The notes below the pieces were generated by a model. The model saw nothing but the letters and a program-made list of their open reading frames with translations, had not been told where the DNA came from and made no database searches. From the NCBI GenBank assembly GCA_900541855.1, contig UQLD01000014.1, positions 1 through 64,000 of the forward strand: a stretch of 64,000 nucleotides of DNA, read 5' to 3'. The stretch is from an uncultured Collinsella sp. GTDB taxonomy: Bacteria > Actinomycetota > Coriobacteriia > Coriobacteriales > Coriobacteriaceae. This document shows, in pieces, positions 8,191-16,651 of this stretch. The translations under genes and the position numbers were made by a program. Each line of letters begins with the position of its first letter. Within the stretch, counting starts at the first letter, position 1.

Positions 8191-9969
8191 ATGGACGCCA
8201 TCGTAAAGATGCTCGAAAAGCATCAACCGTTCTTTGAGAAGATCTCGAGGAACATCTACCTCCAGGCCATCAAGGACGGATTCCTTGGGTGCATGCCCAT
8301 TGTCCTCACCTCTTCGATCTTTCTGCTCATTGCCACCCTTCCCGGCGTAGTCGGCATCACGCTGCCCCAGCCGCTCATCGACTGGTGCAACAAGCTCTAC
8401 AACTTCACCATGGGCGTCATGGGCATCATGGTTGCCGGCACCACTGCCAAGAACTTCACGGCATCCATGAACCGTCGTATGCCCGCCGGCAAAGTGCTCA
8501 ACGACGGTTCCACCATGGTGGCCGCCCAGTGCAGCATGCTTTTGCTCGCTGTTACGCAGTTCACCACCAAGTTCAACGGCTCCGAACTTTCGGTCTTCGA
8601 TTGCACCAGCATGGGCACGCGCGGTCTGTTCTCGGCCTATATCGCCGCGTTCATTACCGTTTGGGTCTATAAGTTCTGTGTCTCGCGCGATCTGACCATT
8701 AAGCTGCCCAAGGAGGTCCCGGGCGCCATCGCTCAGAACTTCCGCGACATTATCCCCTTTGGCGGCGCCGTCATCATCTGCGGCATCATCGATGTCGTCG
8801 TGCGTAACCTCATGGGCGTTCCGTTCTCCGAGCTGCTTATCAAACTGCTCTCCCCGCTCTTTACCGCTGCAGAAACCTATCCTGGCCTTATCCTTATCCA
8901 GGCGGCCACCGCGTTCTTCTGGTTCATCGGCGTCCACGGCCCCTCGATCGTCCAGCCGGGCATCGACCCCATCCGTCTTGCCAACCAGGCTGAGAACCTG
9001 CAGGTTCTGCTGGCCGGTGGTCACCCCGCCCATTCCCTCACCTTTAACATGTCGCTCGTGGGTGAGTTCGGCGGCACCGGCGCCACGTTCATCGTGCCGC
9101 TTCTGCTGATTCTCTTTATGAAGTCCAAGCAGCTCAAAGCCGTCGGTAAGGCCTCGATTGTTCCTGTTGCCTTCGCCGTCAACGAACCGCTGCTCTTTGG
9201 CGCGCCGATGATCCTTAACCCCTACATGCTCATCCCCTTTGTTGCCGCCGGCTGCGTCAACGTGAGTGTTGCCAAGTTCTTTATCGACAACGTGGGCATG
9301 AACGGCTTCTCCTTCGTGGTGCCTTGGGCTACCCCTGCCCCCATCGGCATCTTCATCACCACGAACTTCCAGCTTATCGCCCTGGTATTTGTCGCGATCA
9401 TCATCTTGCTGGACGCCATCATCTACCTGCCGTTCTTGAAGGCATACGATAAGCTGCTCTGCGACCAGGAAGCCGAGCGCGCCGCCGAGCTGGGTCTCGA
9501 GTCCGATGGTGCTGCCACCATCGCCGCCAGCACCTCTGCGCCCGCTGTCGAGCAGGCCACCGCTGCCGTCGAGCCGACCGCCGCTGCCGCTGACAGCAAG
9601 CCTGTCGCCGATCAGCCCGAGCCCGCTGCCGATGCATCCGCTAAGAAGGATGTCGACGGTCTGAAGGTCCTCGTCCTGTGCGCCGGCGCCGGCACCTCTG
9701 CCATGCTTGCCAACGCCATCAAGGAAGGTGCCGCGCAGACCGGAGAGAACATCGCTTCCTCCGCAGGCGCCTATGGCCAGCACACTGCCATCATGGATCA
9801 GTACGACGTTATCGTGCTTGCCCCGCAGGTCCGTAGCTACTACAACGACATGAAGGCCGACACCGATCGCCTGGGCATTAAGCTGCTCGCCCCGCGCGGT
9901 AAGGAATATATCGACCTTACTCGCGACCCCGCTGGCGCCATCAAGTGGCTCCGCGAGAACCTCGACTAG
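8191..9969 (+). CDS. lacE: Lactose-type PTS permease EIICB (copy 2)
   Basis: This 592-residue protein has the same layout as copy 1: an EIIC membrane domain to about residue 430, a long Ala/Pro/Glu-rich linker (about 437-486), and a IIB domain with the phosphorylated Cys near 497 in VLVLCAGAGTS. It transports and phosphorylates a beta-galactoside or related disaccharide; the exact sugar cannot be read. It is more like the third permease (MDAIV.. start, NRRMP motif) than copy 1, so the two modules are old paralogues rather than a fresh duplication. The next gene is lacG2. Confidence 0.88.
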   Translation: MDAIVKMLEKHQPFFEKISRNIYLQAIKDGFLGCMPIVLTSSIFLLIATLPGVVGITLPQPLIDWCNKLYNFTMGVMGIMVAGTTAKNFTASMNRRMPAGKVLNDGSTMVAAQCSMLLLAVTQFTTKFNGSELSVFDCTSMGTRGLFSAYIAAFITVWVYKFCVSRDLTIKLPKEVPGAIAQNFRDIIPFGGAVIICGIIDVVVRNLMGVPFSELLIKLLSPLFTAAETYPGLILIQAATAFFWFIGVHGPSIVQPGIDPIRLANQAENLQVLLAGGHPAHSLTFNMSLVGEFGGTGATFIVPLLLILFMKSKQLKAVGKASIVPVAFAVNEPLLFGAPMILNPYMLIPFVAAGCVNVSVAKFFIDNVGMNGFSFVVPWATPAPIGIFITTNFQLIALVFVAIIILLDAIIYLPFLKAYDKLLCDQEAERAAELGLESDGAATIAASTSAPAVEQATAAVEPTAAAADSKPVADQPEPAADASAKKDVDGLKVLVLCAGAGTSAMLANAIKEGAAQTGENIASSAGAYGQHTAIMDQYDVIVLAPQVRSYYNDMKADTDRLGIKLLAPRGKEYIDLTRDPAGAIKWLRENLD

Positions 9970-9984
9970 GTTCCTCCCTCTGTT

Positions 9985-10011
9985 GGTGCCCGGATCCCCA
10001 GTTCGGGCACC
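9985..10011 (+). promoter_or_regulatory. Intercistronic hairpin between lacE2 and lacG2
   Basis: An 8-bp stem GGTGCCCG / CGGGCACC with an 11-base loop lies 15 bases after the lacE2 stop, with no T-tract. It is positioned like the hairpin at 5049-5080. Confidence 0.45.
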
Positions 10012-10045
10012 TCTCCCTATTCGAATCCCACAGAAAGGATGACTC

Positions 10046-11467
10046 ATGACCAACCCCATGCAGTTCCCCGACGGCTTTGTGTTTGGCGGCGCCACCGCTG
10101 CTTACCAGGTTGAAGGCGAGACCCGCACGCACGGCAAGGGCAAAGTGCCCTGGGACGATTTCCTGGCTGCCCAGGGTCGCTTCTCCCCCGACCCCGCAAG
10201 CGATTTCTACAACAAGTATCCGGTCGATATCGACCTGTGCCAGCGTTTTGGCATCAACGGTATCCGCGTCTCCATCGCTTGGAGCCGCATCTTCCCCAGC
10301 GGCACTGGCGAGATCAACCCCGAGGGTGTCACCTTCTATCACGAGCTTTTCGCCACCTGCAATAAAGCCGGCGTTACCCCCTATGTCACGCTCGATCACT
10401 TCGATACGCCCGAGGCCTTTTACCAGAACGGCGGCGAGGGCTTCCTGACGCGCACGACGATCGACGCCTTTGTCGAGTACGCCAAGTTCTGCTTTGCCGA
10501 GTTCACCGAGGTCAAGCACTGGTTCACCTTTAACGAGATTCCCGCGACCGCCGAGGGCAGCTTTATCGTCGGCAACTGGCCGCACGGCGAGAAGTATCGC
10601 CTGGACAAGGCCTTCCAGCTCATGCACAACATGATGGTGGCCCACGCCAAGGCTGTCGTCGCCTTCCATGAGGGCGGCTTTGAGGGCGAGATCGGCATTG
10701 TCCAGAACCTGGAGCCCAAGTATCCCCTCGACCCCAACAACGCCGCCGACTGCGAGGCAGCTCGCATGGCCGACGTCATCAACAACCGTTGGGTACTCGA
10801 CGCCACCTTCCGCGGCCACTATGCAGCCGATACCATGGAGGCTGCGACCAAGCTGGCTCATATCGCCGGCGGTGAGCTCGACGTCCGCGACGAGGACATC
10901 GCCGCGCTGACCGCCGCGCTCCCCTACAACGATTGCCTGGGCGTCAACACCTACAAGTGCCAGTTCCTGCGTGCCGCCGAGGGCGAAAACGACATCAACC
11001 ACAATGGCACCGGCGACAAGGGCTCCTCGCGCTGGTTCCTCAAGGGCGTGGGCGAGTCATGCGTGCGCGAAGGCATACCCACCACCGATTGGGACTGGAT
11101 CATCTATCCCGAGGGCCTCTACGACCTGCTGCTGCGCATTAAGAACGATTACCCCAACTACAAGAAGATCTACATCACCGAGAACGGCATGGGCTATAAG
11201 GACGACTTCGAGGACGGCTTTATCGACGACGCCCCTCGTATCGACTACATGCGCCAGCATCTCGCATGGATCCTCAAGGCAATCGACGGCGGCGTAAACG
11301 TCGACGGTTACTTTGTGTGGTCGCTGCAGGACCAGTTCTCCTGGACCAACGGCTATAACAAGCGTTACGGCCTGTTCTACATCGACTTTGAGACCCAGAA
11401 GCGCTACCCCAAGGCGAGCGCGTACTGGTACAAGAACGTCGCGGAGACCGGCCTGCTCATGGCCTAA
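10046..11467 (+). CDS. lacG: 6-phospho-beta-galactosidase, GH1 (copy 2)
   Basis: This 473-residue LacG-type GH1 enzyme has the acid/base glutamate in WFTFNEIP and the nucleophile in YITENGMG. The FSWTNGYNKRYGLFYIDFE segment carries the phosphate-binding Ser/Lys/Tyr set. It hydrolyses the phosphorylated disaccharide delivered by lacE2, releasing galactose-6-P for the tagatose-6-P pathway. AAAGGA lies eight bases before the ATG. It is strongly similar to lacG1 along its whole length, though many substrate-side residues differ, so specificity may have diverged. Confidence 0.88.
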   Translation: MTNPMQFPDGFVFGGATAAYQVEGETRTHGKGKVPWDDFLAAQGRFSPDPASDFYNKYPVDIDLCQRFGINGIRVSIAWSRIFPSGTGEINPEGVTFYHELFATCNKAGVTPYVTLDHFDTPEAFYQNGGEGFLTRTTIDAFVEYAKFCFAEFTEVKHWFTFNEIPATAEGSFIVGNWPHGEKYRLDKAFQLMHNMMVAHAKAVVAFHEGGFEGEIGIVQNLEPKYPLDPNNAADCEAARMADVINNRWVLDATFRGHYAADTMEAATKLAHIAGGELDVRDEDIAALTAALPYNDCLGVNTYKCQFLRAAEGENDINHNGTGDKGSSRWFLKGVGESCVREGIPTTDWDWIIYPEGLYDLLLRIKNDYPNYKKIYITENGMGYKDDFEDGFIDDAPRIDYMRQHLAWILKAIDGGVNVDGYFVWSLQDQFSWTNGYNKRYGLFYIDFETQKRYPKASAYWYKNVAETGLLMA

Positions 11468-11489
11468 TTCAAGCCGCGTACCCCCTGTC

Positions 11490-11533
11490 GGCCGCATGTG
11501 AGTCCCTCCACGGGATCGCATGCGGCCTTTTTG
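11490..11533 (+). terminator. Rho-independent terminator of lacG2
   Basis: The stem GGCCGCATG / CATGCGGCC is followed by TTTTTGTTTTT. Confidence 0.85.
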
Positions 11534-11557
11534 TTTTTGGTGGGCCTGGGCAGGCCG

Positions 11558-11699
11558 TTTGTCTCGATCTGTAACATCTAGCATTGATTTTCGGCCCCAG
11601 CTGTTACGGATCGAGACAAACAGAACGCCCGAGCAGAAATATCTCAATCTGTAACACGTAGCCCACTTTCGACCGTCTACCTGTTACAGATCAAGACAA
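11558..11699. repeat. Palindrome cluster B (two hairpin units)
   Basis: Units lie at 11558-11620 (19-bp arms, one mismatch) and about 11640-11699. Arm sequence and 63-bp length match cluster A. Like cluster A, it begins right after a lacG terminator. Confidence 0.85.
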
Positions 11700-11751
11700 T
11701 AAGATAGTCAAATCCAAACTTTCCAAGCAGTTATGAAGCATGGTTTCTAGT

Positions 11752-11826
11752 TTTCGGTATCACGAACATACTTTCGGTATCATTTAATGGTATTATGATA
11801 TCGAAAGTATGTTCGTGATACCGAAA
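11752..11826 (+). promoter_or_regulatory. Long palindrome with promoter in front of fic
   Basis: Two 31-bp arms (11752-11782 and 11796-11826) are inverted copies with a single mismatch around a 13-bp centre. Each arm contains TTTCGGTATCA-type half-sites twice. A possible -10 box TATTAT lies in the centre (about 11791-11796), and the right arm ends at the ribosome-binding AAAGGAG of fic. An autoregulatory operator is the simplest reading; a leader hairpin is also possible. Confidence 0.65.
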
Positions 11827-11834
11827 GGAGCCGC

Positions 11835-13067
11835 ATGCGCCAGTTCGATTACACCACAGTCCCAGCGGAACTCGAAGCAACTCCAATCACCAACCTCCTC
11901 CTCTCGATACGCGAGCATAAAGGCCGACAGCTTGCTCTGAGTCAAGTCAAACCCGAGCTTCTATCGTCCCTAATGGAGGAGGCTAAGATCCAAAGCACCC
12001 GATCCTCCAACGGACTTGAAGGAATTGTTACCACCCAAAAAAGACTCAAAGCGATCATGGCGTATTCCGCCAAGCCAAGCTCCCGCGCAGAGGAAGAAAT
12101 CGCTGGATACCGAGATGTGCTGTCGCTTATTCACGAGCAACACGATTCCATTCCCGTAACGCCATCGGTCATTCTGCAGTTGCATCGTGACCTCATGGCG
12201 CACACGGCAATCTCGTATGGAGGCCATTGGAAGGATAGCGATAACGAAATCGTCTCCATTGACGATCAAGGTAATCGATTTGTGCGCTTTAGGCCCCCTT
12301 CGGCTCTAGCAACCCCGGGACTTATTAAAGAAGCCTGCCAGTCCCTCAACGATGCTTTATCTCGCCAAGTTTGCGATCCCCTCCTTATATCGCTCCGCTT
12401 TATCTTCGATTTTGTCAGTATTCATCCCTTCAACGATGGCAATGGCAGGATGAGCCGGCTCCTTACAACGCTGCTGCTCGAAAAGACTGGATACGACGTT
12501 GCGCGTTACATCAGCATCGAACGACTTATTGAAGACAACAAAGCGCTTTACTACAACGCCCTCGCTGCAAGCTCCACTGGATGGAATGAAAATCAAAACA
12601 CCGAAGCACCCTTTATCCGTTTCATGCTCGGAACAACCCTGGCCGCCTACCGACAGCTCGAACAGCGTACCTTAATTGAATCAAGCACTCGTCCCATGTC
12701 GAAGCAAGCGCGCATCGCCGTTCTATTTCAACAGAGACCCGGCGTCATTAAGAAATCAGACATCCGATCCAACTGCCCCGATATCAGCGAGGTTACCGTT
12801 AAACGAACCCTCAGTCAGCTTGTTAGTTGCAGCGCAATCGAAAAAACAGGGGCGGGTCGTTCGACGGGCTACATACTCAAAGACGTCCATGCTCTAGAAC
12901 TATTCTTGCAATCCACAATACCCGATAGCGAGGCCGCAATAACAAAAGAGGCCCCAAAGGATAAGCTCCTTGAACGTGTAAGCCACGCCGAGGATGAAAG
13001 CAGAGAGGGGCTCTATGAAGACTACGATTCATTCTCAAGGGACATAAAGACGAAATACGGAGTCTAG
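11835..13067 (+). CDS. Fic-domain protein with C-terminal winged helix
   Basis: This 410-residue protein has a complete Fic active site, HPFNDGNGRMSR starting at His197. Such proteins usually transfer AMP from ATP to a target hydroxyl. An inhibitory-helix motif S-x-x-x-E-G sits at residues 58-63 (SNGLEG), which places it in the class II, self-inhibited type. Residues about 285-350 read as a winged helix-turn-helix (KSDIRSNCPDISEVTVKR), so it may bind DNA. No partner toxin or antitoxin gene adjoins it. Base composition is visibly lower in GC than the neighbours, hinting at transfer. The target is unknown. Confidence 0.9.
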   Translation: MRQFDYTTVPAELEATPITNLLLSIREHKGRQLALSQVKPELLSSLMEEAKIQSTRSSNGLEGIVTTQKRLKAIMAYSAKPSSRAEEEIAGYRDVLSLIHEQHDSIPVTPSVILQLHRDLMAHTAISYGGHWKDSDNEIVSIDDQGNRFVRFRPPSALATPGLIKEACQSLNDALSRQVCDPLLISLRFIFDFVSIHPFNDGNGRMSRLLTTLLLEKTGYDVARYISIERLIEDNKALYYNALAASSTGWNENQNTEAPFIRFMLGTTLAAYRQLEQRTLIESSTRPMSKQARIAVLFQQRPGVIKKSDIRSNCPDISEVTVKRTLSQLVSCSAIEKTGAGRSTGYILKDVHALELFLQSTIPDSEAAITKEAPKDKLLERVSHAEDESREGLYEDYDSFSRDIKTKYGV

Positions 13068-13115
13068 TCATATCCCAGAATAGCCTCATCCTTGTTGCCC
13101 AAAATTATTTGCGCG

Positions 13116-13446
13116 TCATTTTAAAGCGGTACCCCTGCGCCGGCTGGGGGGGCAGAAGTATCGTCTGCCGATCCTGCTGGAGTCGGCAATCAGATAGCGC
13201 GCATCGGCCTTGCTAAAGGCGAGCTGCTGGATGCGGCCCTCGTCCATGTTGGACGAGGACACGTCGCCATCCAGAATGCCGTTGGCACCGATAAACGCCG
13301 TGTCAGTCCCTAGTGCGCGCAGGGCATCCTCGGCCATGGGGCCCACAAAGGCGGCGGTGCGGCGACGGTACATGCCGCCCACCAGGCACAGCTCGCAATC
13401 CTCGCGCGCCTCGAGCAGACTAAAGACCGAAAGCGAATTGGTCACA
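13116..13446 (-). pseudogene. Remnant of a DeoR-family regulator
   Basis: About 97 codons match residues 125-222 of the intact DeoR regulator at 17804-18568 with only scattered changes (NSLSVF, CELCLVGGMYRRRTAAFVGP, GRIQQLAFSKAD). The N-terminal DNA-binding part is missing, and the C-terminal end breaks into unrelated sequence near 13140. It has no ribosome-binding site. It is a truncated duplicate, unlikely to be functional. The rest of 13068-13537 holds no gene. Confidence 0.85.
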
Positions 13447-13537
13447 TAGATGGAAGGCAGTTTGTCGGTGACTCGGAGAGCGCCAATGCGATCTCACGAC
13501 GGTTGCGTTCATTGTCTCAATTAGATACTCAACGAAA

Positions 13538-13572
13538 TACGGCCCCGCAGCTCAATAAGCTGCGGGGCCGTA
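13538..13572 (-). terminator. Terminator of the third lacE-like gene
   Basis: A perfect 15-bp stem TACGGCCCCGCAGCT with a 5-base loop lies past the stop of the minus-strand permease gene; the tail is TTTCGTT. Confidence 0.85.
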
Positions 13573-13607
13573 CTATACACCGACGAATTAACGACAGAGT
13601 GCATCCA

Positions 13608-15302
13608 CTATTTGGCCAGCTCCTGAACGATCCAGTCAATTGCACCTTCGGGATCGTTGGTAAGGTCGATATACTCCTTGCCCCTTGTGGTGAGCAGTTT
13701 AATTCCAAGGCGATCGGTATCGGCCTTCATAGCGTCATAGTACATGCGTGCCTGGGGCGCCAGAACAATCACGTTGTACTGATCCATCGTCTCATAGTGG
13801 CTTCCGTACGCACCGGACTGAGAAACCAGATCGACACCCTTAGCAGCGGCACCTTCGCGAAGAGCATTTGCCAAGAGAGTCGAAGTGCCGGCACCCTGGC
13901 AAAGCACAAGCACGCGGATCTGCTCCGCCTTGTCCTTTACCGCCTCGAGAGCTTTTGCGACATTTTCCTGTGCGGCAATAGCATCTGCATCCGAGTTTCC
14001 TGCAGTCTCCTTTGCAGACTCTTCCAAACAAAGCTGATGGTCATACGCCTTGCAGAACGGATAGTAAATCACAAAGTCAACGACCAACAGCACTGCCATC
14101 AATACGAGAGAACGCAGATCGAGACCCGTGGTGAGGAACGCACCGATTGGGCCGGGAAGCGCCCACGGCATGGTATACATGGGGGCGTTCATTCCAATGA
14201 CGTCAATGAAAAATTTACCGATAATGGCGTTGACCATAGGAGCCACTAGGAAGGGCACGAACATATAGGGATTGAGAACAATCGGCATACCGAAGATAAC
14301 GGGCTCGTTAACTCCAAAAATCACCGGGATAATCGATGCCTTGCCCATGGCTTTAAGCTGCTTGGAACGCATAAACATGATCAGGATAATAGGAACGATG
14401 AACGTGCAGCCAGAACCGCCCAGACCGCCGATGAAGCTTGTAAAGTCCTGCGTAAGAGCAATTGACGGGTGTCCACCTGCTTGGAAAACCTCAAGATTGG
14501 TAACGGTATTGCCGTAGAGCGCAGCATTGATCGGACTCATGACAACCGAAGCACCGTGGATACCCATAAATTGGAAAAGTGCGACCGCGCCTTCGATAAG
14601 CGCCATGCCAGGATAGGTGTCGACCGCGGAGAACAGCGGCGAGATGAGAGCGGATACCAAATTGGCGAACGGCACAGCAAGCAGCTTGCGGCTCGCAAGA
14701 TCGATAAAAGCGCACGCAAGGATCGAAAACCCAAATGCAAAGATATCGCGAAAACTCTGCGCAATAGAGCCAGGGACCTCTTTGGGAAGCTTGATCGTCA
14801 CATTATGGCTAATGCACACCTTATAGATATTAACGGTCAAGAATGCGGCTACGAACGCAGCGAGAAAACCCTTGGTTCCCATATAGCCGGTTTCAAAAAC
14901 AGATGTATCTGCTCCGCCAATCGAGACAACATCGTTCGTCACCGATAGCAAGAGCATGCCGCACATGGCACAAACCATGCACGAGGTGGGGTTGAGAGAT
15001 TTACCCGAAGGCATGCGACGGTTCATCGACATGGCAAGTGAGCTCGCCGTGGTGCCGGCCACCATAATGCCAAGAAGTCCCATGGTATATGCATAGATTT
15101 TATTGAAGAAATCCAGCACCTCAGACGGAAGCGTGATGCCTACATAGGCAGGGAGCGTCGAAAGAAGAAGGAACAGGCTCGAGAACAGCACAATTGGCAT
15201 ATTCGAGAGAAAGCCATCCTTAATCGCCACCAGATAAATGTTCCTCGAGATTTTGTCGAAGAGGGGCTGGTGTTTTTCAAGGAATTTGACGATAGCGTCC
15301 AT
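13608..15302 (-). CDS. Lactose/cellobiose-type PTS permease EIICB (copy 3)
   Basis: This 564-residue protein, from the ATG at 15302, has an EIIC membrane domain, a short linker and a IIB domain with the phosphorylated Cys at about 468 in VLVLCQGAGTS. AAAGGA lies six bases before this ATG; an in-frame extension to 15332 is not supported. It resembles lacE2 most. No glycosidase adjoins it; instead a TIM-barrel protein and a GntR regulator are divergent from it, so its sugar may differ from that of the first two. It needs a IIA, possibly the LacF at 1357. Confidence 0.87.
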   Translation of the reverse strand: MDAIVKFLEKHQPLFDKISRNIYLVAIKDGFLSNMPIVLFSSLFLLLSTLPAYVGITLPSEVLDFFNKIYAYTMGLLGIMVAGTTASSLAMSMNRRMPSGKSLNPTSCMVCAMCGMLLLSVTNDVVSIGGADTSVFETGYMGTKGFLAAFVAAFLTVNIYKVCISHNVTIKLPKEVPGSIAQSFRDIFAFGFSILACAFIDLASRKLLAVPFANLVSALISPLFSAVDTYPGMALIEGAVALFQFMGIHGASVVMSPINAALYGNTVTNLEVFQAGGHPSIALTQDFTSFIGGLGGSGCTFIVPIILIMFMRSKQLKAMGKASIIPVIFGVNEPVIFGMPIVLNPYMFVPFLVAPMVNAIIGKFFIDVIGMNAPMYTMPWALPGPIGAFLTTGLDLRSLVLMAVLLVVDFVIYYPFCKAYDHQLCLEESAKETAGNSDADAIAAQENVAKALEAVKDKAEQIRVLVLCQGAGTSTLLANALREGAAAKGVDLVSQSGAYGSHYETMDQYNVIVLAPQARMYYDAMKADTDRLGIKLLTTRGKEYIDLTNDPEGAIDWIVQELAK

Positions 15303-15370
15303 AACACATCCTTTCATGATTCCCGGGCACACAACGATTTATCCGGACTCAACCGTCGTCGTCCCCGTTT

Positions 15371-15394
15371 GTATCCACTTATGTAAGTGAATAC
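15371..15394. promoter_or_regulatory. 24-bp dyad upstream of permease copy 3
   Basis: The arms GTATYCACTTA and TAAGTGRATAC form a near-perfect palindrome with one mismatched pair, 69 bp before the permease start. It is a candidate operator for the GntR regulator encoded at 16652. Confidence 0.5.
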
Positions 15395-15562
15395 GTTCTT
15401 GTGCGAAATGTAATATCATTTGCGCGATTTGTCATAACCAATTCTTTTTCCGCTTTGTCGATATGTCAAGAATTCAAATACTTATTCGGTGAATGGTAGT
15501 TGATTAATTTAAGGTTTTCCCAGCTAAAGGCTATTTTTTCCGAGCAATACAATAAGCTTGCA

Positions 15563-15573
15563 ACCGTTCACCG
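15563..15573 (+). promoter_or_regulatory. Single ACCGTTCACCG box
   Basis: It matches the recurring sugar-promoter box, but no partner is visible 21 bp away. It lies 86 bp before the TIM-barrel gene. Confidence 0.3.
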
Positions 15574-15594
15574 ATTGGATATAACATATTGAAT

Positions 15595-15612
15595 ATATTG
15601 TTGTAACAATAT
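15595..15612. promoter_or_regulatory. 18-bp palindrome ATATTGTT-GT-AACAATAT
   Basis: Perfect 8-bp arms flank two bases, 47 bp before the TIM-barrel gene start. It is a candidate operator. Together with the dyad at 15371 it accounts for the clear structure in the 15303-15658 gap. Confidence 0.45.
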
Positions 15613-15658
15613 TAGAGACAATGTCACAAGCCTGTCGTTCTAGTCAAAGGAAGTAACA

Positions 15659-16579
15659 ATGCCCAAACGATTACTGAACATGTCCGCATCCGATTTTGCC
15701 GCCACGTCACCCATGGATCTAAAGCAGGCAATTCTGGCTTCCGAGGGACGTACCATCATGGCGGAAAACGTACCCTCTTCCCAATTTCTCGGCGGCGTTA
15801 CTAATGCAGAAATCGAACGTGCCGCAGGTGCCGACCTGCTTCTGTTTAACGCGCTCGATGTGTTCGATCCAGTTATTGCCGGTATTCCAGATGATCTCAA
15901 TGAAAACCCGGTCACTTGGGTGAAGCGAGCATGCGGAAGGCCCATTGGCGTCAATCTGGAGCCAGTTGATAACGAGGCAGAGATGTCTGAATCCCGAACG
16001 GAAATCCCCATGGGTCGTCGCGTCTCTCCCAAGACCTTAGAAAAGGCTAACGAACTCGGATTTGATTTTATCTGCCTGACGGGCAACCCTGGAACCGGCG
16101 TCTCCAACGATGCAATCGCCCATTCGATTAAACTCTCCAAAGAGCATTTCAATGGCCTGGTCATAGCCGGAAAAATGCATGGAGCGGGCGTTGCAGAACC
16201 TGTCATGACGCTCGAAATTGCGCGCAAGTTTGTTGACCTCGGCGTCGATATCCTTCTCGTGCCAGCCCCCTACACCGTCCCTTGCTTCCAAGAAGCAGAC
16301 CTGCGCGCCATCGTAGACTTTGTACGATCCCACAACGTAGGCAAGTCAATTGAAGAGAAGGTTCTCGTCATGGCGGCAAACGGGACGAGTCAAGACTCCT
16401 GCGACAGCGAGACCATTAAGAAAATAGGCCTTTCAGCAAAAGCAGCCGGCGCTGACCTCCAACATATCGGGGACTCCATGAACGGTATTTGCCTACCCCA
16501 GAATATCTTCACGCTCGGACAAGCCCTTCGTGGATACAGGCATCAGATCGTCATGCTGAGCCGCTCTGTGATACGTTAA
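15659..16579 (+). CDS. Putative TIM-barrel protein of a PTS-associated family
   Basis: This 306-residue soluble protein resembles a family I recall beside cellobiose-type PTS genes in Firmicutes, sometimes mislabelled as a haloacid dehalogenase and also listed as DUF7916. Repeated beta/alpha patterns are visible: ASEGRTIMAENV, RPIGVNLEPVD, FICLTGNPGTGVSN, VIAGKMHGAG, DILLVPAPYTVP and ADLQHIGDS. These resemble phosphate-binding barrel loops. No enzymatic activity is established to my knowledge. AAAGGAAG lies five bases before the ATG. It is divergent from the permease at 15302 and followed by a GntR regulator, so it probably acts on that permease's phosphorylated sugar. Confidence 0.75.
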   Translation: MPKRLLNMSASDFAATSPMDLKQAILASEGRTIMAENVPSSQFLGGVTNAEIERAAGADLLLFNALDVFDPVIAGIPDDLNENPVTWVKRACGRPIGVNLEPVDNEAEMSESRTEIPMGRRVSPKTLEKANELGFDFICLTGNPGTGVSNDAIAHSIKLSKEHFNGLVIAGKMHGAGVAEPVMTLEIARKFVDLGVDILLVPAPYTVPCFQEADLRAIVDFVRSHNVGKSIEEKVLVMAANGTSQDSCDSETIKKIGLSAKAAGADLQHIGDSMNGICLPQNIFTLGQALRGYRHQIVMLSRSVIR

Positions 16580-16651
16580 GGTTACCTTGCCCACGTTACA
16601 TCCCGACTGAGGCAACCATCAGGTATAACCAACATGCAAACTGAGGCTCTA

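Noticed and set aside
8101..10095. 664-codon open frame antisense to lacE2
   Set aside because: Same reason: mirror of a well-supported permease gene with codon-bias-driven absence of stops.
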